A stretch of 64,000 nt of DNA from Deltaproteobacteria bacterium (GTDB lineage Bacteria > Desulfobacterota > Desulfobacteria > Desulfobacterales > UBA2156), in the NCBI GenBank assembly GCA_019309485.1, contig JAFDGC010000001.1, positions 77,620 through 141,619 on the forward strand, written 5' to 3'. The translations under genes and the position numbers were made by a program. Under the pieces are notes generated by a model. The model had not been told where the DNA came from and ran no database searches. It worked only from the letters and a program-made list of their open reading frames with translations. Shown here piece by piece: positions 8,887 through 19,647 of the stretch; positions within the stretch are counted from its first letter, which is position 1, and every line of letters starts with the position of its first letter.

Positions 8887-10113
8887 TCAAACCACTTCTT
8901 TGAACCATCGTCGCATCCGGTCCATGATCCGATTGAAAATGTTTTGATCCCGGATCCTGAACTTCTTCCGGCTCGTATTGCGCGCGCCGTATTTCACCAG
9001 CCCCACGCCGGTAGCATACATGGGATTGTTCACCACGTCGGTGAGTCCCCCGATCCCCTCGGGCCGCCCCACCCGGACGGGCACATTGAAGATGGATTCG
9101 GCAATCTCCACCACGTCCTCCAAAAGCGCCGTCCCCCCGGTGATCACCATCCCGGAAGTGATGGTGTTTTCCATTTCCGCCCGGTACAATTCCCGCTTTA
9201 CGATGTTGAAGATCTCTTCCATCCGGGGTTCGATGATCTCGGCCAAAATCTGCCGGGGGAGTTTTTTCGGCGAATGGGTCCCGGTCCCCCGGACTTCGAT
9301 CATTTCGTCGGATTTGACATTCTTGGCCACACAAACGCCGTATTTGAGCTTGATCTTTTCCGCTTCCGCCAAAGGCGCCCGGAGTCCCACGGCGATGTCG
9401 TTGGTGACGTTGCTTCCTCCGAGGGCCAATACAAAGGTATGCTTGACGTTCCGGTCCTTGAAGACCGCCAGGTCCGTGGTGCCGCCCCCCGCATCCAACA
9501 GCGCCGCCCCAAGATCCTTTTCCTCATCCGTCAAGACCGCCTCTCCCGAGGCCAGGGGCTCCAGGACGATGTCGCACACGTCGAGACCGGCGCGGTTGGC
9601 GCACTTGACAATGTTGTGGGCCGACGTGACCGCCCCCGTGACGATGTGGATCTTGGTCTCCAGGCGCACCCCGGACATCCCCACCGGGTTCTGAATCCCG
9701 TCTTGATCGTCCACGATGAATTCCTGGGGGATCACGTGGATCACTTCCCGGTCCATGGGGATGGCCACGGCCCGGGCCGCTTCCACCACCCGGTCCACAT
9801 CCCCCTGGGTGATTTCCGGTCCCTTCACCGCGATGATGCCCCGGCTGTTGAAGCCGGTGATATGTCCCCCCGCGATCCCGGCATAGACGGAGGAAATTTC
9901 GCACCCGGCCATGAGTTCAGCCTCTTCGATGGCCTTTTTGATGGATTCCACCGTGGACTCGATGTTGACGACGACCCCTTTCCGCAGGCCAACGGAAGGG
10001 TGGGAGCCGATGCCCACCACATGGATTTCCTTCCCCTGGATCTCCCCCACGACAGCGCAGATCTTGGTGGTCCCAATGTCCAATCCTACGACGATTTCTT
10101 TATCCCGCTGCAT
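8887..10113 (-). CDS. ftsA: Cell division protein FtsA
   Basis: The actin-like membrane tether of the FtsZ ring, 408 residues. Phosphate-binding and family motifs are visible: VGLDIGTTKICAVVGE at the start, GIAGGHI with NSRG following, LDAGGGTTDLAVF, and MVITGGTALLEDV. The C-terminal segment (IMDRMRRWFKEVV) is an amphipathic membrane-targeting helix. The ATG directly follows the ftsQ stop, with GGGAGG upstream, so translation is probably coupled. Confidence 0.97.
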   Translation of the reverse strand: MQRDKEIVVGLDIGTTKICAVVGEIQGKEIHVVGIGSHPSVGLRKGVVVNIESTVESIKKAIEEAELMAGCEISSVYAGIAGGHITGFNSRGIIAVKGPEITQGDVDRVVEAARAVAIPMDREVIHVIPQEFIVDDQDGIQNPVGMSGVRLETKIHIVTGAVTSAHNIVKCANRAGLDVCDIVLEPLASGEAVLTDEEKDLGAALLDAGGGTTDLAVFKDRNVKHTFVLALGGSNVTNDIAVGLRAPLAEAEKIKLKYGVCVAKNVKSDEMIEVRGTGTHSPKKLPRQILAEIIEPRMEEIFNIVKRELYRAEMENTITSGMVITGGTALLEDVVEIAESIFNVPVRVGRPEGIGGLTDVVNNPMYATGVGLVKYGARNTSRKKFRIRDQNIFNRIMDRMRRWFKEVV

Positions 10114-10962
10114 TCACGCCTCCCTGTGGGTTCCGGAGGTGAATTCGTCCGGAACCGGAATCACGACGATCCGATCCGTCTCCACAACGTCGATGGCATC
10201 GAAATCCGCGACACTTTCCATAAGGTTTAACCGGAAAAGCGCCTGTTTCAGCCCCGCCAGTTTCGTTTCCAGATCCCCGAACCCGAGGCGGACCGCTTTG
10301 CCCCCTTCAAACAGACATAACGTGATGCCGGTCTCAGGATCCGCATGGACGGACCGGATCACCGGGGCGGGGATCATGGCGTTTCGGCGTTGTCCCAATT
10401 TCAAAACGGCCACTGCCGATTCCCACGCCGCCCCGGGGGGGCCGCCCGGCGTGGGAATGTCCGAAAAATCGAGGCCCATGATCACCGGCAGATCCTGGGG
10501 GTCGGTGTCGGACCATTTTTTGAATATTTCACCTTTCGTGTTGATCAAAAAAAGACTCCCGAGGTCCACCAGCGCCAGGGGCGTTTCTTCATCAATCCGG
10601 ATCTCCACCGTGTCCGGCAGCTGCCGTTTCACAGTGGCCTCCACGATCCAGGGGTGGGCCAAAAGCCGTTTCCGGGCCCGGTTTAAGTTCATGGCGAGAA
10701 GGCTCTTCCCTGTTTCCACCTGCGCCTGTTCCAGCACCGCTTTTTTCGACAGGTGCCGGTTGCCATCCACCACGATGGTCCGGATATTGAAATAATCCCA
10801 CTGGGTGACCAGATCATGGACAAGGATGAATCCCGCACTTAATAGAGCAATCCCTGAAAACCATAAAAAACCCCTTCCGGCATGGATGAAAAAGCGACCG
10901 GCGTTTTCTCTTTTGATTTTCCGATCCGCCTTGTATCGGTTCTTTTTGGCCCTAGGCTCCAA
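10114..10962 (-). CDS. ftsQ: Cell division protein FtsQ
   Basis: A bitopic divisome protein of 282 residues. It has a Lys/Arg-rich cytoplasmic start, one transmembrane segment at about residues 32-50 (GFLWFSGIALLSAGFILV), then a POTRA-like domain (FNIRTIVVDGNRHLSKKAV) and the beta domain. The start is TTG at 10962, supported by GGAGGTG seven bases upstream; the gene then overlaps the end of murB by 11 bp. No ddl gene lies between murB and ftsQ, unlike many dcw clusters. Confidence 0.93.
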   Translation of the reverse strand: MEPRAKKNRYKADRKIKRENAGRFFIHAGRGFLWFSGIALLSAGFILVHDLVTQWDYFNIRTIVVDGNRHLSKKAVLEQAQVETGKSLLAMNLNRARKRLLAHPWIVEATVKRQLPDTVEIRIDEETPLALVDLGSLFLINTKGEIFKKWSDTDPQDLPVIMGLDFSDIPTPGGPPGAAWESAVAVLKLGQRRNAMIPAPVIRSVHADPETGITLCLFEGGKAVRLGFGDLETKLAGLKQALFRLNLMESVADFDAIDVVETDRIVVIPVPDEFTSGTHREA

Positions 10963-11971
10963 TGATCTTCACCTCCGGCTCCAGCGGCACTTTGAATCGG
11001 TTCCATACCGTTTCTTCTATTTCCCGGGCCAGCGCCAGGATATCCGATGCCGTGGCGTTTCCGGTGTTGACGATGAAATTGGCATGTCTTTCGGAGACCA
11101 TCGCCCCCCCGACGCGCCTGCCTCTGAGCCCGGCTTGATCGATGAGTTCGCCGGCGCTTTTCTCCGGAAACGGATTCTTGAAAAAACATCCGGCACTGGG
11201 CCATTTCCAGGGTTGCCGTTTTTTTCGCATGGCAAGAATCGTGGATGCCTCGACCCGCAGCGATTCGGGGTCCGTGCGCAGCAAACGAAAAAGACCGGAT
11301 AAAAGGATGGGGGGGGTCGCATCGGCCCCCGGCGCCCATTTCAATCCCCGGTAGTCAAAGTCCAGGGCGTTGCGCGGATACGTCCGGATCCGGCCGTCGG
11401 AACAAAAACCCTCCACGGCTTCCACCACGTCCGCCATGCATCCCCTTGGGCTTCCGGCATTCATCACAATCGCCCCCCCCACGGTTCCGGGGATACCCAC
11501 GGCAAAGTTCATTCCGGCAAGCCCTTTTTGGATTGCAAAGCGACACAGCATCCGGGTCCGGGCCCCGGCCATGGCCCGGACCGTCACCACGGATCCCTCG
11601 TCTTGAACGATCTTGATTTTCCGAAACCCGTCGGACAAGGTAATCACCACACCCCGGACGCCAGCATCCGTCACCAGCAGATTGGTCCCGTCTCCCAGCA
11701 CAAAACAAGGAATCTCTTTTTCCCGACAAAAGGCGGTCAGCGTTTTCAATTCGCGGATCCCCCGAAGCGACAAAAACGCATCGGCAGCCCCGCCCACGCG
11801 AAAGGAGGTGTGCCGGGACATGGGTTCATTCCATTTCACCCTTTCTCCAAATTGCACCTTCAGCCATTTTTTCATCTCCGGAGTTAAAACATCCTTGGAA
11901 GGGTTGCCTTTCCCGATACCCGTCGTTTTTTCTTGCGCCTTTGAAGGCCGTTTTTTCGAAAGCGCCTTCAT
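10952..11971 (-). CDS. murB: UDP-N-acetylenolpyruvoylglucosamine reductase
   Basis: The flavoenzyme that reduces the enolpyruvyl ether of UDP-GlcNAc to make UDP-MurNAc. It has 339 residues. FAD-binding features are clear: [43 protein letters not shown], and the substrate-side SAGCFFKNP followed by [11 protein letters not shown] basic, low-complexity extension of about 35 residues precedes the usual start. The ATG overlaps the murC stop (ATGA), so it is coupled to murC. Confidence 0.96.
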   Translation of the reverse strand: MKALSKKRPSKAQEKTTGIGKGNPSKDVLTPEMKKWLKVQFGERVKWNEPMSRHTSFRVGGAADAFLSLRGIRELKTLTAFCREKEIPCFVLGDGTNLLVTDAGVRGVVITLSDGFRKIKIVQDEGSVVTVRAMAGARTRMLCRFAIQKGLAGMNFAVGIPGTVGGAIVMNAGSPRGCMADVVEAVEGFCSDGRIRTYPRNALDFDYRGLKWAPGADATPPILLSGLFRLLRTDPESLRVEASTILAMRKKRQPWKWPSAGCFFKNPFPEKSAGELIDQAGLRGRRVGGAMVSERHANFIVNTGNATASDILALAREIEETVWNRFKVPLEPEVKIIGA

Positions 11972-13338
11972 CCCAGTCTTTCAATCACCTTTTCACCGGC
12001 TTTCCATACATCCCCGGCACCCAGGGTGAGGAGAAGATCCCCGGGGTTCAAGATCCCGTCAAGGACCTCGGGGACGGCCTCCAGGTCCTCCACGTAATGC
12101 ACCTCTTTGTGGCCGTGAGCCTGGATCCCTTCGGACAGGAGGCGGCCGCTCACCCCCTCCATCTCGGGCTCCGAGGCCGCGTAAATGGGGAGCACCAAGA
12201 GAACGTCGGACTGATAAAACGACCGGGTGAATTCATCAAAAAGGGCCCGGGTCCGGGTGTATCGATGGGGCTGAAAGACCACGACGGTCCGTCGGTTGGG
12301 CCAACCCTCCTTCACCGCCTCCAGGGTGGTCTTGATCTCCGTGGGGTGATGGCCGTAGTCGTCCACCACCGTGACACCCCTGACTTCCCCCTTGATTTCG
12401 AACCGGCGCTGCACCCCCTGTACCAAAGCCAGAGTTTCCCGGATCTTCTCGAAGGGGATTCCCAGTTCCAAGCCCACCGCTACGGCGGCCAGAGCGTTGG
12501 ACACGTTATGGACTCCCGGCAGGTTCAACACCATCCGGCCCAGTTTCTGCTCCTTGAAATAGACCTGAAAACTGCTTTTCAGCCCTTCAAAGGAGACATC
12601 CTTGACCTGGAAGTCGGCCTGTACGCTCATGCCGTAAGTAGTGAATCGTTTCCGCAGGCGGGGAATCAGGGACTGGATCGGCTCGTTGTCCAGACACAGG
12701 ACCGCCAGGCCGTAAAAAGGAATGCGATGTATGAACTCCAGGAATGCTTCCTGGATGGCCTCCATGTCTTCATAGTAATCGAGGTGTTCCCGATCGATAT
12801 TGGTGACCACCGCAATGGTGGGGGACATTTTCAAAAAGGAACCGTCGCTTTCGTCGGCCTCGGCCACGATGAAGTCCCCCTTCCCCAGCACCGCATTGGC
12901 GCCGATGCCTTTGAGCTTCCCGCCGATGACGACCGTTGGATCGAGCCCGCCCGCGGCCAGTACCGCGGTCACCAGGGAGGTGGTGGTGGTCTTCCCGTGG
13001 GCCCCGGCCACAGCTACGCTGTATTTCAACCGCATCAGTTCCGCCAGCATCTCGGCCCGGGGAATGACCGGAATGGACGCCTTCCTGGCGCCGGTCACCT
13101 CCGGGTTGTCGGGCCGCACCGCCGAAGAAGTCACCACCACATCGGCTCCTTCGATCTGTTCCTCCGCGTGTCCCTCATAGATGGTGCCCCCCAGGTGCTG
13201 AAGCCGCCGGGTCAAATCGGAGGTCTTCAGGTCCGATCCAGACACCTTGTACCCCAGGTTCAACAACAGCTCGGCGATGCCGCTCATCCCGATGCCGCCT
13301 ATCCCTACAAAATGAATATGATATTTTTTCAAATACAT
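11968..13338 (-). CDS. murC: UDP-N-acetylmuramate--L-alanine ligase
   Basis: Mur ligase adding L-Ala to UDP-MurNAc, 456 residues. The dinucleotide-binding-like loop is [16 protein letters not shown] at about 10-25. The ATP P-loop is [13 protein letters not shown] at about 111-123, and HHPTEI marks the central/C-terminal region. Length is normal. It sits between murG (10 bp gap) and murB (4 bp overlap) in the dcw cluster. Confidence 0.97.
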   Translation of the reverse strand: MYLKKYHIHFVGIGGIGMSGIAELLLNLGYKVSGSDLKTSDLTRRLQHLGGTIYEGHAEEQIEGADVVVTSSAVRPDNPEVTGARKASIPVIPRAEMLAELMRLKYSVAVAGAHGKTTTTSLVTAVLAAGGLDPTVVIGGKLKGIGANAVLGKGDFIVAEADESDGSFLKMSPTIAVVTNIDREHLDYYEDMEAIQEAFLEFIHRIPFYGLAVLCLDNEPIQSLIPRLRKRFTTYGMSVQADFQVKDVSFEGLKSSFQVYFKEQKLGRMVLNLPGVHNVSNALAAVAVGLELGIPFEKIRETLALVQGVQRRFEIKGEVRGVTVVDDYGHHPTEIKTTLEAVKEGWPNRRTVVVFQPHRYTRTRALFDEFTRSFYQSDVLLVLPIYAASEPEMEGVSGRLLSEGIQAHGHKEVHYVEDLEAVPEVLDGILNPGDLLLTLGAGDVWKAGEKVIERLG

Positions 13339-13348
13339 TCGATGCGAT

Positions 13349-14485
13349 TCAGTCTTTTTGTTTCCATCGAAAACGAGTCCTCTTTCGACGCGCTTTTACT
13401 AGGGCCGTTATGTCGTCGACGATGACACGTGCGGCATCCGGCCGTCCGAAATCTTTGGCCCTCAGGGCCATCCGGGAAAGGGCCTCCGGATGACCGGCAT
13501 AATAAACGATCTTTTCGGCAAGCATCTTTCCATCAAGCATGATCTGAGGGATCATCTCCGCGGCCCCTGCGTCCGCCAGTTCCCGGGCATTGCGGGTCTG
13601 GTGGTCGTCGGCGGCAAAGGGAAACGGGACGAAGATCGCCGGTTTGCCTAAAGCCGTTAACTCGGCCACGGTGGTGGCCCCGGAGCGGCAAATGACCAGA
13701 TCCGCTGCGGCGTATCGGTTTTCCATGTCGTCGAAAAAAGGGGCGACGGTGCCGGAAACTCCGGATGCGGCATACACCTGTCGAACCCAATGGACGTCCG
13801 CAGGGCCGGTTTGATGAATAAAATGAAACCGCGATTTTTCCGTCAGCGAATCCAGGGCCTGGGTCACGGCCACATTGACCGCATGCGCCCCCTGACTGCC
13901 GCCGATCACCAGGATCGTAAAGGGACGGTCTTCACGCACCGGCGCCTCGCCCACCAACAGAACGGACCTGCGCACCGGATTTCCCGTATAAAGAACCCGG
14001 GGATGCTTCATGCGTTCCCGGGTACCGGGAAACGAGACATAGATTCGATCCGCCAGGGGGAAGAGCATCCGGTTGGTCATTCCCGGCAATCGGTTCTGTT
14101 CGAACAATACAATGGGTTTTCCCAGCACCCAACCGGCCAGCGCCACCACCCCGGCGGTGTAACTTCCCAGACCCGCTACGACATGGGGCTTGAAACGATG
14201 GATCACCCTGATGGATGCCACCAGCCCTTTCGGGATTTTTGCCGCCGCCGAAAGTTTTTCAAAAATACGGCGGCCTTTGATGCCTTCTACCGTGATGACG
14301 GCAAGGGGGAATCCGACCCGTTCCAGGGCCGCCCGCTCGAAGGGTTTTCCGGTGGTCACGAACAGGACTTCATGATTTCGGTTCCGGGCCGTGAGTTCCT
14401 GGGCCACGGCGATCCCGGGAAAAAGGTGCCCGCCGGTCCCCCCCCCACTGAACAGCACGCGAATGGGTTGTGAAGGGGCGTTCAT
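13349..14485 (-). CDS. murG: UDP-GlcNAc:undecaprenyl-PP-MurNAc-pentapeptide transferase
   Basis: The peripheral glycosyltransferase that makes lipid II from lipid I. It has 378 residues. The donor and acceptor signatures are visible: [18 protein letters not shown] at the N-terminus, [12 protein letters not shown] in the first domain, [10 protein letters not shown], and [24 protein letters not shown] in the C-terminal domain. The start overlaps the ftsW stop by 4 bp. Confidence 0.96.
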   Translation of the reverse strand: MNAPSQPIRVLFSGGGTGGHLFPGIAVAQELTARNRNHEVLFVTTGKPFERAALERVGFPLAVITVEGIKGRRIFEKLSAAAKIPKGLVASIRVIHRFKPHVVAGLGSYTAGVVALAGWVLGKPIVLFEQNRLPGMTNRMLFPLADRIYVSFPGTRERMKHPRVLYTGNPVRRSVLLVGEAPVREDRPFTILVIGGSQGAHAVNVAVTQALDSLTEKSRFHFIHQTGPADVHWVRQVYAASGVSGTVAPFFDDMENRYAAADLVICRSGATTVAELTALGKPAIFVPFPFAADDHQTRNARELADAGAAEMIPQIMLDGKMLAEKIVYYAGHPEALSRMALRAKDFGRPDAARVIVDDITALVKARRKRTRFRWKQKD

Positions 14486-15651
14486 CGGCCGTTTCTCCCT
14501 GTCACGATAAGTTTATTGGGAGAGGCATCAATGTTCATGAGAATCCCGATGGACACCATGTTCAAGAGCAGAGAAGAGCCGCCGTAGCTCAAAAAGGGAA
14601 GCGCCAGCCCTTTTGTGGGCAAAAGGCCGAGGGTCACCCCCATGTTGATGCAGACCTGCAATCCAATAGCCACCGTCAAACCGGCAGCCAGATAGGCGCC
14701 GAAAGGATCCACCGTCTTTTTAGCGATCCGGGTCCCCCGCCATAAGATCAGAACGTAAAGCCCCAGGATGAAAAGGACCCCCCAAAGGCCCAGTTCCTCG
14801 CCCACGATGGAGAAGATGAAGTCGGTATGGGGTTCCGGGAGATAAAAGAGTTTCTGATACCCGTTTCCGATGCCGACCCCCCAAATTCCACCGCTTCCGA
14901 AGGCCAGGAGGGAATGGATGATCTGATATCCATCGTCTTTCGGATACGCCCAAGGGTTCATGAAACTTACCAGGCGGCGGATCCGGTATTGGGCATCCAT
15001 CATCAAAAAATATGACGCAGGCAAAACCAGAATAAAGGCGCTGCTCAAATGGACCAGGCGCACCCCGCCGATGAAGAGCATGACCCAGGTGACCGCACCC
15101 AGGATCACCGCCGATCCGAAGTCGGGTTCGCATAAAATAAGCAGGGCGAAGACGGAAAATATCAAGGCATGGGGGAGAAACCCCACGGAAAATTCCCGGA
15201 CCGAATCCCCCTTCTTGCTCAACGAGTAGGCAAGATAGATCACCAGGGCCAAGCGGGCGAATTCGGAGGGCTGAAACGAAACACTTCCAAACCGAAGCCA
15301 CCTCGCGCTCCCCCCGGCCGAAAAGCCCCATGGGGTGACATGGATCGCCGCCAAAAGGACCAGGGCCAAAACTACCAGGGGATACGCTAAAGACCGGTAC
15401 CAGTGATATGGCACATTCCGGCAGGCCACCAGTGCCACGATGCCCATCAGGGCGAAAATGCCTTGTTTTTTCAGGAAGAAAAGGTCATTGCCGAATTTTT
15501 TTAAAGCCAGGGCGGAACTGGCGCTGTATATCATCACGATCCCGATGCCCACCAAAAAAAGAACCGGGAACAAAAGCATCACGTCATAGCCCGCCTTTTG
15601 CAGTCGGAATACCGCCTGGTCGGAAGGTTGCATTAGCCGGTTTTCCGTCAT
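14482..15651 (-). CDS. ftsW: SEDS-family peptidoglycan polymerase FtsW
   Basis: A polytopic inner-membrane protein of 389 residues with about ten hydrophobic segments. It belongs to the SEDS family of lipid II polymerases that work with a class B penicillin-binding protein (here FtsI in the same cluster). Typical sequences are RWLRFGSVSFQPSEFARLAL, the large loop ending in YQIIHSLLAFGSGGIWGVG, and SYGGSSLLLNMVSIGIL near the C-terminus. The N-terminal 20 residues are cytoplasmic. Overlaps murD by 4 bp. Confidence 0.95.
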   Translation of the reverse strand: MTENRLMQPSDQAVFRLQKAGYDVMLLFPVLFLVGIGIVMIYSASSALALKKFGNDLFFLKKQGIFALMGIVALVACRNVPYHWYRSLAYPLVVLALVLLAAIHVTPWGFSAGGSARWLRFGSVSFQPSEFARLALVIYLAYSLSKKGDSVREFSVGFLPHALIFSVFALLILCEPDFGSAVILGAVTWVMLFIGGVRLVHLSSAFILVLPASYFLMMDAQYRIRRLVSFMNPWAYPKDDGYQIIHSLLAFGSGGIWGVGIGNGYQKLFYLPEPHTDFIFSIVGEELGLWGVLFILGLYVLILWRGTRIAKKTVDPFGAYLAAGLTVAIGLQVCINMGVTLGLLPTKGLALPFLSYGGSSLLLNMVSIGILMNIDASPNKLIVTGRNGR

Positions 15652-17063
15652 GACAATGCCTGAACCGCCTTTCGAAATGTTTCCCCCCGATGGGTATAGT
15701 CCGTAAACATGTCAAAACTGGCACACGCCGGGGAGAGCAGCACCACGTCTCCGGAAAAGGCCGCCCGGAACGCGGCGTCCACCGCGGATGCCATGTCCTT
15801 TGCCGTTTCCATGGAAACCGTATCCTCCAGCGCCGCTTGTATCTGCCGGGCCGCTTCTCCCATGAGAATGACTTTCCGGGCGCAGCGGCGAACCGGCTCC
15901 CGGAGCAGGGTAAAATCGCTTCCCTTGTTCCGCCCGCCCATGATCACCACGAGAGGAGAAGTAAAGGATTCCAGCGCGCACAAAACGGAATAGACGTTGG
16001 TGGCTTTGGAATCATTGACAAAGCGAACCCCTTTAATCTCCCCCACGGTTTCCAGGCGGTGCGGAAGCCCCTTGAAGGAGTTCAGCGCCCCCTGGATTCC
16101 CGATGGGACAGCGCCCGCCGCCAGGGCCGCCACACATGCAGCCGCGGCGTTTTCCTGGCCGTACCGCCCGACAAAACAAGTGCCGGCCAGGTCAAAGGTG
16201 GCCTCCAACTCGGGGATTTCTTTTTGATTCTGCGATCTCAACCCGTAGATGAAGATGCGATCCGAAAAGACCGCGGCCCCGGCTTCGGCTTCGTTGCGCC
16301 CCGTAAAAAAGACCCGCCGGCTCGGGATGTCGGCGGTGAGACGCCGGATGAACGAATCCGCACCGTTCAACACGGCCGTATCCGATCCTCGCTGGTTTTC
16401 GAAAAGCCTTGCCTTGGCTCGGCCATAGGCCGCCAGGTCCGGATACCGGTCCAGGTGGTCCGGCGTGATGTTCAAAAGGACCCCCACCCGGGGCCGAAAT
16501 GTCTCAATCGTATCGAGCTGAAAACTGCTCACTTCCACCACCACCGCATCCGCGCTTTTCCCGTGGACGACATGTTCGATGAGGGGTGAACCGATGTTTC
16601 CGCCCACGAACACCTTTTTCCCGGAGTGCCGCAGCATCTCCCCCACAACAGCGGTGGTGGTTGTTTTTCCATTGGTCCCGGTCACCGCCACAAGGGATTC
16701 GGTGACGTACCGGGAAGCGAGTTCCATCTCCCCGGTCACCGGTACCCCGGCCGCCGTCGCCGCCTGAATGGGGGGGATGGACAGGGGAACCCCGGGACTG
16801 ATGACCACCAGGTCCGCGGTGATAAATGTCTCTTCCCGGTGTTCTCCCAGTTGGAGTGTCACGCCCATTCTGCGGCATTGGGCGGGATAGTCCCCGAGGA
16901 GGGCTTCATGATGTTGATCCGTCACGGTCACCTTCGCTCTTTGTTTCACCAGAAACCGGGCCAATGCAATTCCGGTTCGGCCCAATCCCACCACCAGCAC
17001 CTTTTTATTCATCAGGTTTACCGGGATCGATCGGTTATTTACGGCCATGGCGGCGTTTTCCAT
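15648..17063 (-). CDS. murD: UDP-N-acetylmuramoylalanine--D-glutamate ligase
   Basis: Mur ligase adding D-Glu to UDP-MurNAc-L-Ala, 471 residues. The N-terminal nucleotide-fold loop is VVGLGRTGIALARFL at about 24-38 and the ATP loop is VTGTNGKTTTTAVVGEML at about 128-145. The C-terminal domain has VNDSKATN and GGRNKGSDF. About 18 extra residues precede the usual start; the internal Met at MNKKVLVVG could be the true start. It is 15 bp after mraY. Confidence 0.96.
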   Translation of the reverse strand: MENAAMAVNNRSIPVNLMNKKVLVVGLGRTGIALARFLVKQRAKVTVTDQHHEALLGDYPAQCRRMGVTLQLGEHREETFITADLVVISPGVPLSIPPIQAATAAGVPVTGEMELASRYVTESLVAVTGTNGKTTTTAVVGEMLRHSGKKVFVGGNIGSPLIEHVVHGKSADAVVVEVSSFQLDTIETFRPRVGVLLNITPDHLDRYPDLAAYGRAKARLFENQRGSDTAVLNGADSFIRRLTADIPSRRVFFTGRNEAEAGAAVFSDRIFIYGLRSQNQKEIPELEATFDLAGTCFVGRYGQENAAAACVAALAAGAVPSGIQGALNSFKGLPHRLETVGEIKGVRFVNDSKATNVYSVLCALESFTSPLVVIMGGRNKGSDFTLLREPVRRCARKVILMGEAARQIQAALEDTVSMETAKDMASAVDAAFRAAFSGDVVLLSPACASFDMFTDYTHRGETFRKAVQALS

Positions 17064-17078
17064 CGGTTCGGATTCCTG

Positions 17079-18158
17079 TCATCTGAGCTTCAAGGTACTC
17101 ATGGACAAAAGCGCCAGGGCGATGGCGATGATCCAAAACCGCACGATGACCTTGGGTTCCGGCCATCCCTTGAGTTCAAAGTGGTGATGCAGGGGCGCCA
17201 TTCGAAAAATTCGACGTCCGTTGGTCATCTTGAAGTATCCCACCTGAAAAATCACCGAAAGGGCCTCGATAACGAAAAGTCCGCCCACCAAAACCAAAAG
17301 GATCTCCTGTTTGGTGATCACCGCCACGCCCCCCAGTGCGGCCCCCAGAGAAAGGGATCCCACATCCCCCATGAAAACCTGGGCCGGATAGGTATTGAAC
17401 CATAAAAAACCGAGGCCTGCCCCGACCAGGGCCCCGCAGAAGACGGTCACTTCCCCGGAACCGAAAACGTACTTGATCTGAAGGTACTCGGCGATCTTCA
17501 CGTGCCCGGCGACATAGGCGAAGACCATGTAGGTGGCGGCGGCGATGGTGACGGGTCCGATGGCCAATCCATCGAGACCGTCCGTGAGGTTGACGGCATT
17601 GGAGGCCCCGGAAATCACCAGCGCGCCGAAAAGAACGGCGAATATTCCCAGGTCCGGGGTGACGTTTTTAAAAAAGGGGACCGTGATCCGGGTGTCGAAG
17701 CCGGGATTCATATAAATCAAACCTGCCGTCAGCAGGGCCGCCGCCGTTTGCAGCACCAACTTCTGCCTGACGGTGAGTCCCTTATTGAGCTTTTTAACCT
17801 GCTTGAGATAGTCGTCGGCGAAACCGATGGCGCCGTAGGCAAGGGTGATGAAAAGGAGGATCCAGATGTAGGCGTTCGTGAGACTGGCCCAAAGCAAGGT
17901 GGAACAGACCACGGCGATCAGGATCAGGATTCCCCCCATGGTGGGGGTGCCGGCTTTCTGGTGGTGCATGCTCGGGCCGTCTTCCCGGATGTATTGCCCC
18001 ACCTGGAGGCGGGCCAGTTTCCGGATCACGTAGGGCCCCAAAAGAAAACAGATCAAAAAGGCCGTCAGGCTCGCATAAATGGTCCGGAAGGTAATGTACC
18101 GGAACACGTTGAATGCGGAGACGTGGGTGTGAAAGGAGTACAAAAGATGGTACAGCAT
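17079..18158 (-). CDS. mraY: Phospho-N-acetylmuramoyl-pentapeptide transferase
   Basis: The integral membrane enzyme that transfers phospho-MurNAc-pentapeptide to undecaprenyl phosphate to give lipid I. It has 359 residues and about ten hydrophobic segments. Active-site motifs are intact: FADDYLKQ (catalytic Asp pair), [31 protein letters not shown] and APLHHHFE near the end. Only one base separates it from the murF stop. Confidence 0.97.
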   Translation of the reverse strand: MLYHLLYSFHTHVSAFNVFRYITFRTIYASLTAFLICFLLGPYVIRKLARLQVGQYIREDGPSMHHQKAGTPTMGGILILIAVVCSTLLWASLTNAYIWILLFITLAYGAIGFADDYLKQVKKLNKGLTVRQKLVLQTAAALLTAGLIYMNPGFDTRITVPFFKNVTPDLGIFAVLFGALVISGASNAVNLTDGLDGLAIGPVTIAAATYMVFAYVAGHVKIAEYLQIKYVFGSGEVTVFCGALVGAGLGFLWFNTYPAQVFMGDVGSLSLGAALGGVAVITKQEILLVLVGGLFVIEALSVIFQVGYFKMTNGRRIFRMAPLHHHFELKGWPEPKVIVRFWIIAIALALLSMSTLKLR

Positions 18159-18159
18159 G

Positions 18160-19647
18160 CTATTCGGCCTTCTTTCTCTTTGCCGGAGGGTTTTCGGATC
18201 GTGCCCCGTCTTTTTGGACCCACGCTTTCAGCGCCTGGACCACTGTCTCCATGGCCATGCCCCGGGATCCCTTCACGAGGACCCAATCCCCGGGTTTCAG
18301 GCGGGGAAACAGATCCGCCGCCACGGCGTCCTTGGTTCCGGCGAACACCGCTTCTTCCGGCATTCCCGCCGCCACCGCGCCCGCCGCCATGGCGGGCGCA
18401 AAGCGCCCGGCGGCATAGAGACGATGGGCCCCTGCATCCTCGGCATGGGCGCCGATGAGACGATGTAATTCTTCCGAATGAATCCCGAGTTCGAGCATGT
18501 CCCCCAACACCAGGATGCCGCGGCCTTTTTTCCCTTTCAATCGCATGAGGGTGTCGATGGCCGCCTTCACGGATCCGGGATTGGCGTTGTAGGTGTCGTC
18601 AATGAGACCGATGCGGCCGGCGAGCACCGTAACGGCCATCCGCCCTTTTTCCGGAACGAACGCCTCCAGGCCGTTCCGGATGCGCTCCGGGGAAAGCCCC
18701 GCAAGAAAACCCACTGCCGCCGCACCCAGGGCGTTTGAAACCATGAATTTCCCCGGGGTGGGGAGCCTCACGGGAATCTGCGTTCCGGCCACGTGCAAAT
18801 CGAACCGTACGCTCTGACGGGACTCCCGAACCGCTGTCGCCCGAATCGCGGCGGGTTTCCGGCTACCGTAAGGGAGCACGCGGCAGGCGGCACGGTCCGA
18901 AAGTGTCAATACATTGGAATCATCGGCATTGAGGACCGCTGTCCCGCCCCTTTGGATATGCGCCAGGAGCTCGGCCTTGGCCGCCGCCACCCCCTCCACG
19001 GAACCCACCCCTTCCAGATGCGCCGGTGCGATGTTGGTGATCACTCCGATGTTCGGCGCGCAGATCGCCGCCAGGCGCCCGATTTCTCCGGGATGATTCA
19101 TTCCCAGTTCCACCACCGCCCATTGGTGCTCGGGGGAAAGGTTCAACAGTGTCAGCGGCACCCCGATTTCATTATTGTAATTTCCGAGAGCCGACAGGGT
19201 CGAAAATTTCTGCCGGATCACTTCCGCGGTCATTTTTCGTGTGGTGGTCTTCCCGTTAGATCCGGTGATGGCCGCCACTTTACCGTTCCAGCGGCGCCGG
19301 TGGTGGGCCGCCAGTGCCCCCAGGGCGCGGGTCGTATCCGGAACCGAAACACAAAAGATCCCCTGATCTCTGAACCGCTGAAGCGGAAGCCGTCGCACAG
19401 ACCGTCTTTCCACAAGGACGCCGGAAGCCCCCTTTTCCACCGCCCGGACGACAAACCGATGCCCGTCGAACCGTCCCCCTACGAGCGCCACGAACAGCTG
19501 TCCGGAGGCAATATGCCGGGAATCGGTGGAAACGCCGGAGAACCGCTGCCGTGTGCTTCCCGACAGTAATGTCCCGCCGGTTGCCTCAAGAACCCGGGAA
19601 CCGGTCCAGATATAGACAAACCCTTTTTTCCCTTCCGGCACCGTCAC
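18160..19647 (-). CDS. murF: UDP-N-acetylmuramoyl-tripeptide--D-alanyl-D-alanine ligase
   Basis: Mur ligase adding D-Ala-D-Ala to the tripeptide precursor, 495 residues, somewhat longer than usual. The N-terminal domain has [17 protein letters not shown]. The ATP loop is [13 protein letters not shown] at about 128-140, with [15 protein letters not shown] in the central domain. The start is GTG at 19647 and overlaps the murE stop by 4 bp. The last 30 residues are basic and not typical of the family. Confidence 0.95.
   Translation of the reverse strand: MTVPEGKKGFVYIWTGSRVLEATGGTLLSGSTRQRFSGVSTDSRHIASGQLFVALVGGRFDGHRFVVRAVEKGASGVLVERRSVRRLPLQRFRDQGIFCVSVPDTTRALGALAAHHRRRWNGKVAAITGSNGKTTTRKMTAEVIRQKFSTLSALGNYNNEIGVPLTLLNLSPEHQWAVVELGMNHPGEIGRLAAICAPNIGVITNIAPAHLEGVGSVEGVAAAKAELLAHIQRGGTAVLNADDSNVLTLSDRAACRVLPYGSRKPAAIRATAVRESRQSVRFDLHVAGTQIPVRLPTPGKFMVSNALGAAAVGFLAGLSPERIRNGLEAFVPEKGRMAVTVLAGRIGLIDDTYNANPGSVKAAIDTLMRLKGKKGRGILVLGDMLELGIHSEELHRLIGAHAEDAGAHRLYAAGRFAPAMAAGAVAAGMPEEAVFAGTKDAVAADLFPRLKPGDWVLVKGSRGMAMETVVQALKAWVQKDGARSENPPAKRKKAE

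Noticed and set aside
7653-10230. Long plus-strand open frames opposite ftsZ and ftsA
   Set aside because: Shadows of ftsZ and ftsA; His/Asp/Gly-rich composition typical of antisense frames.
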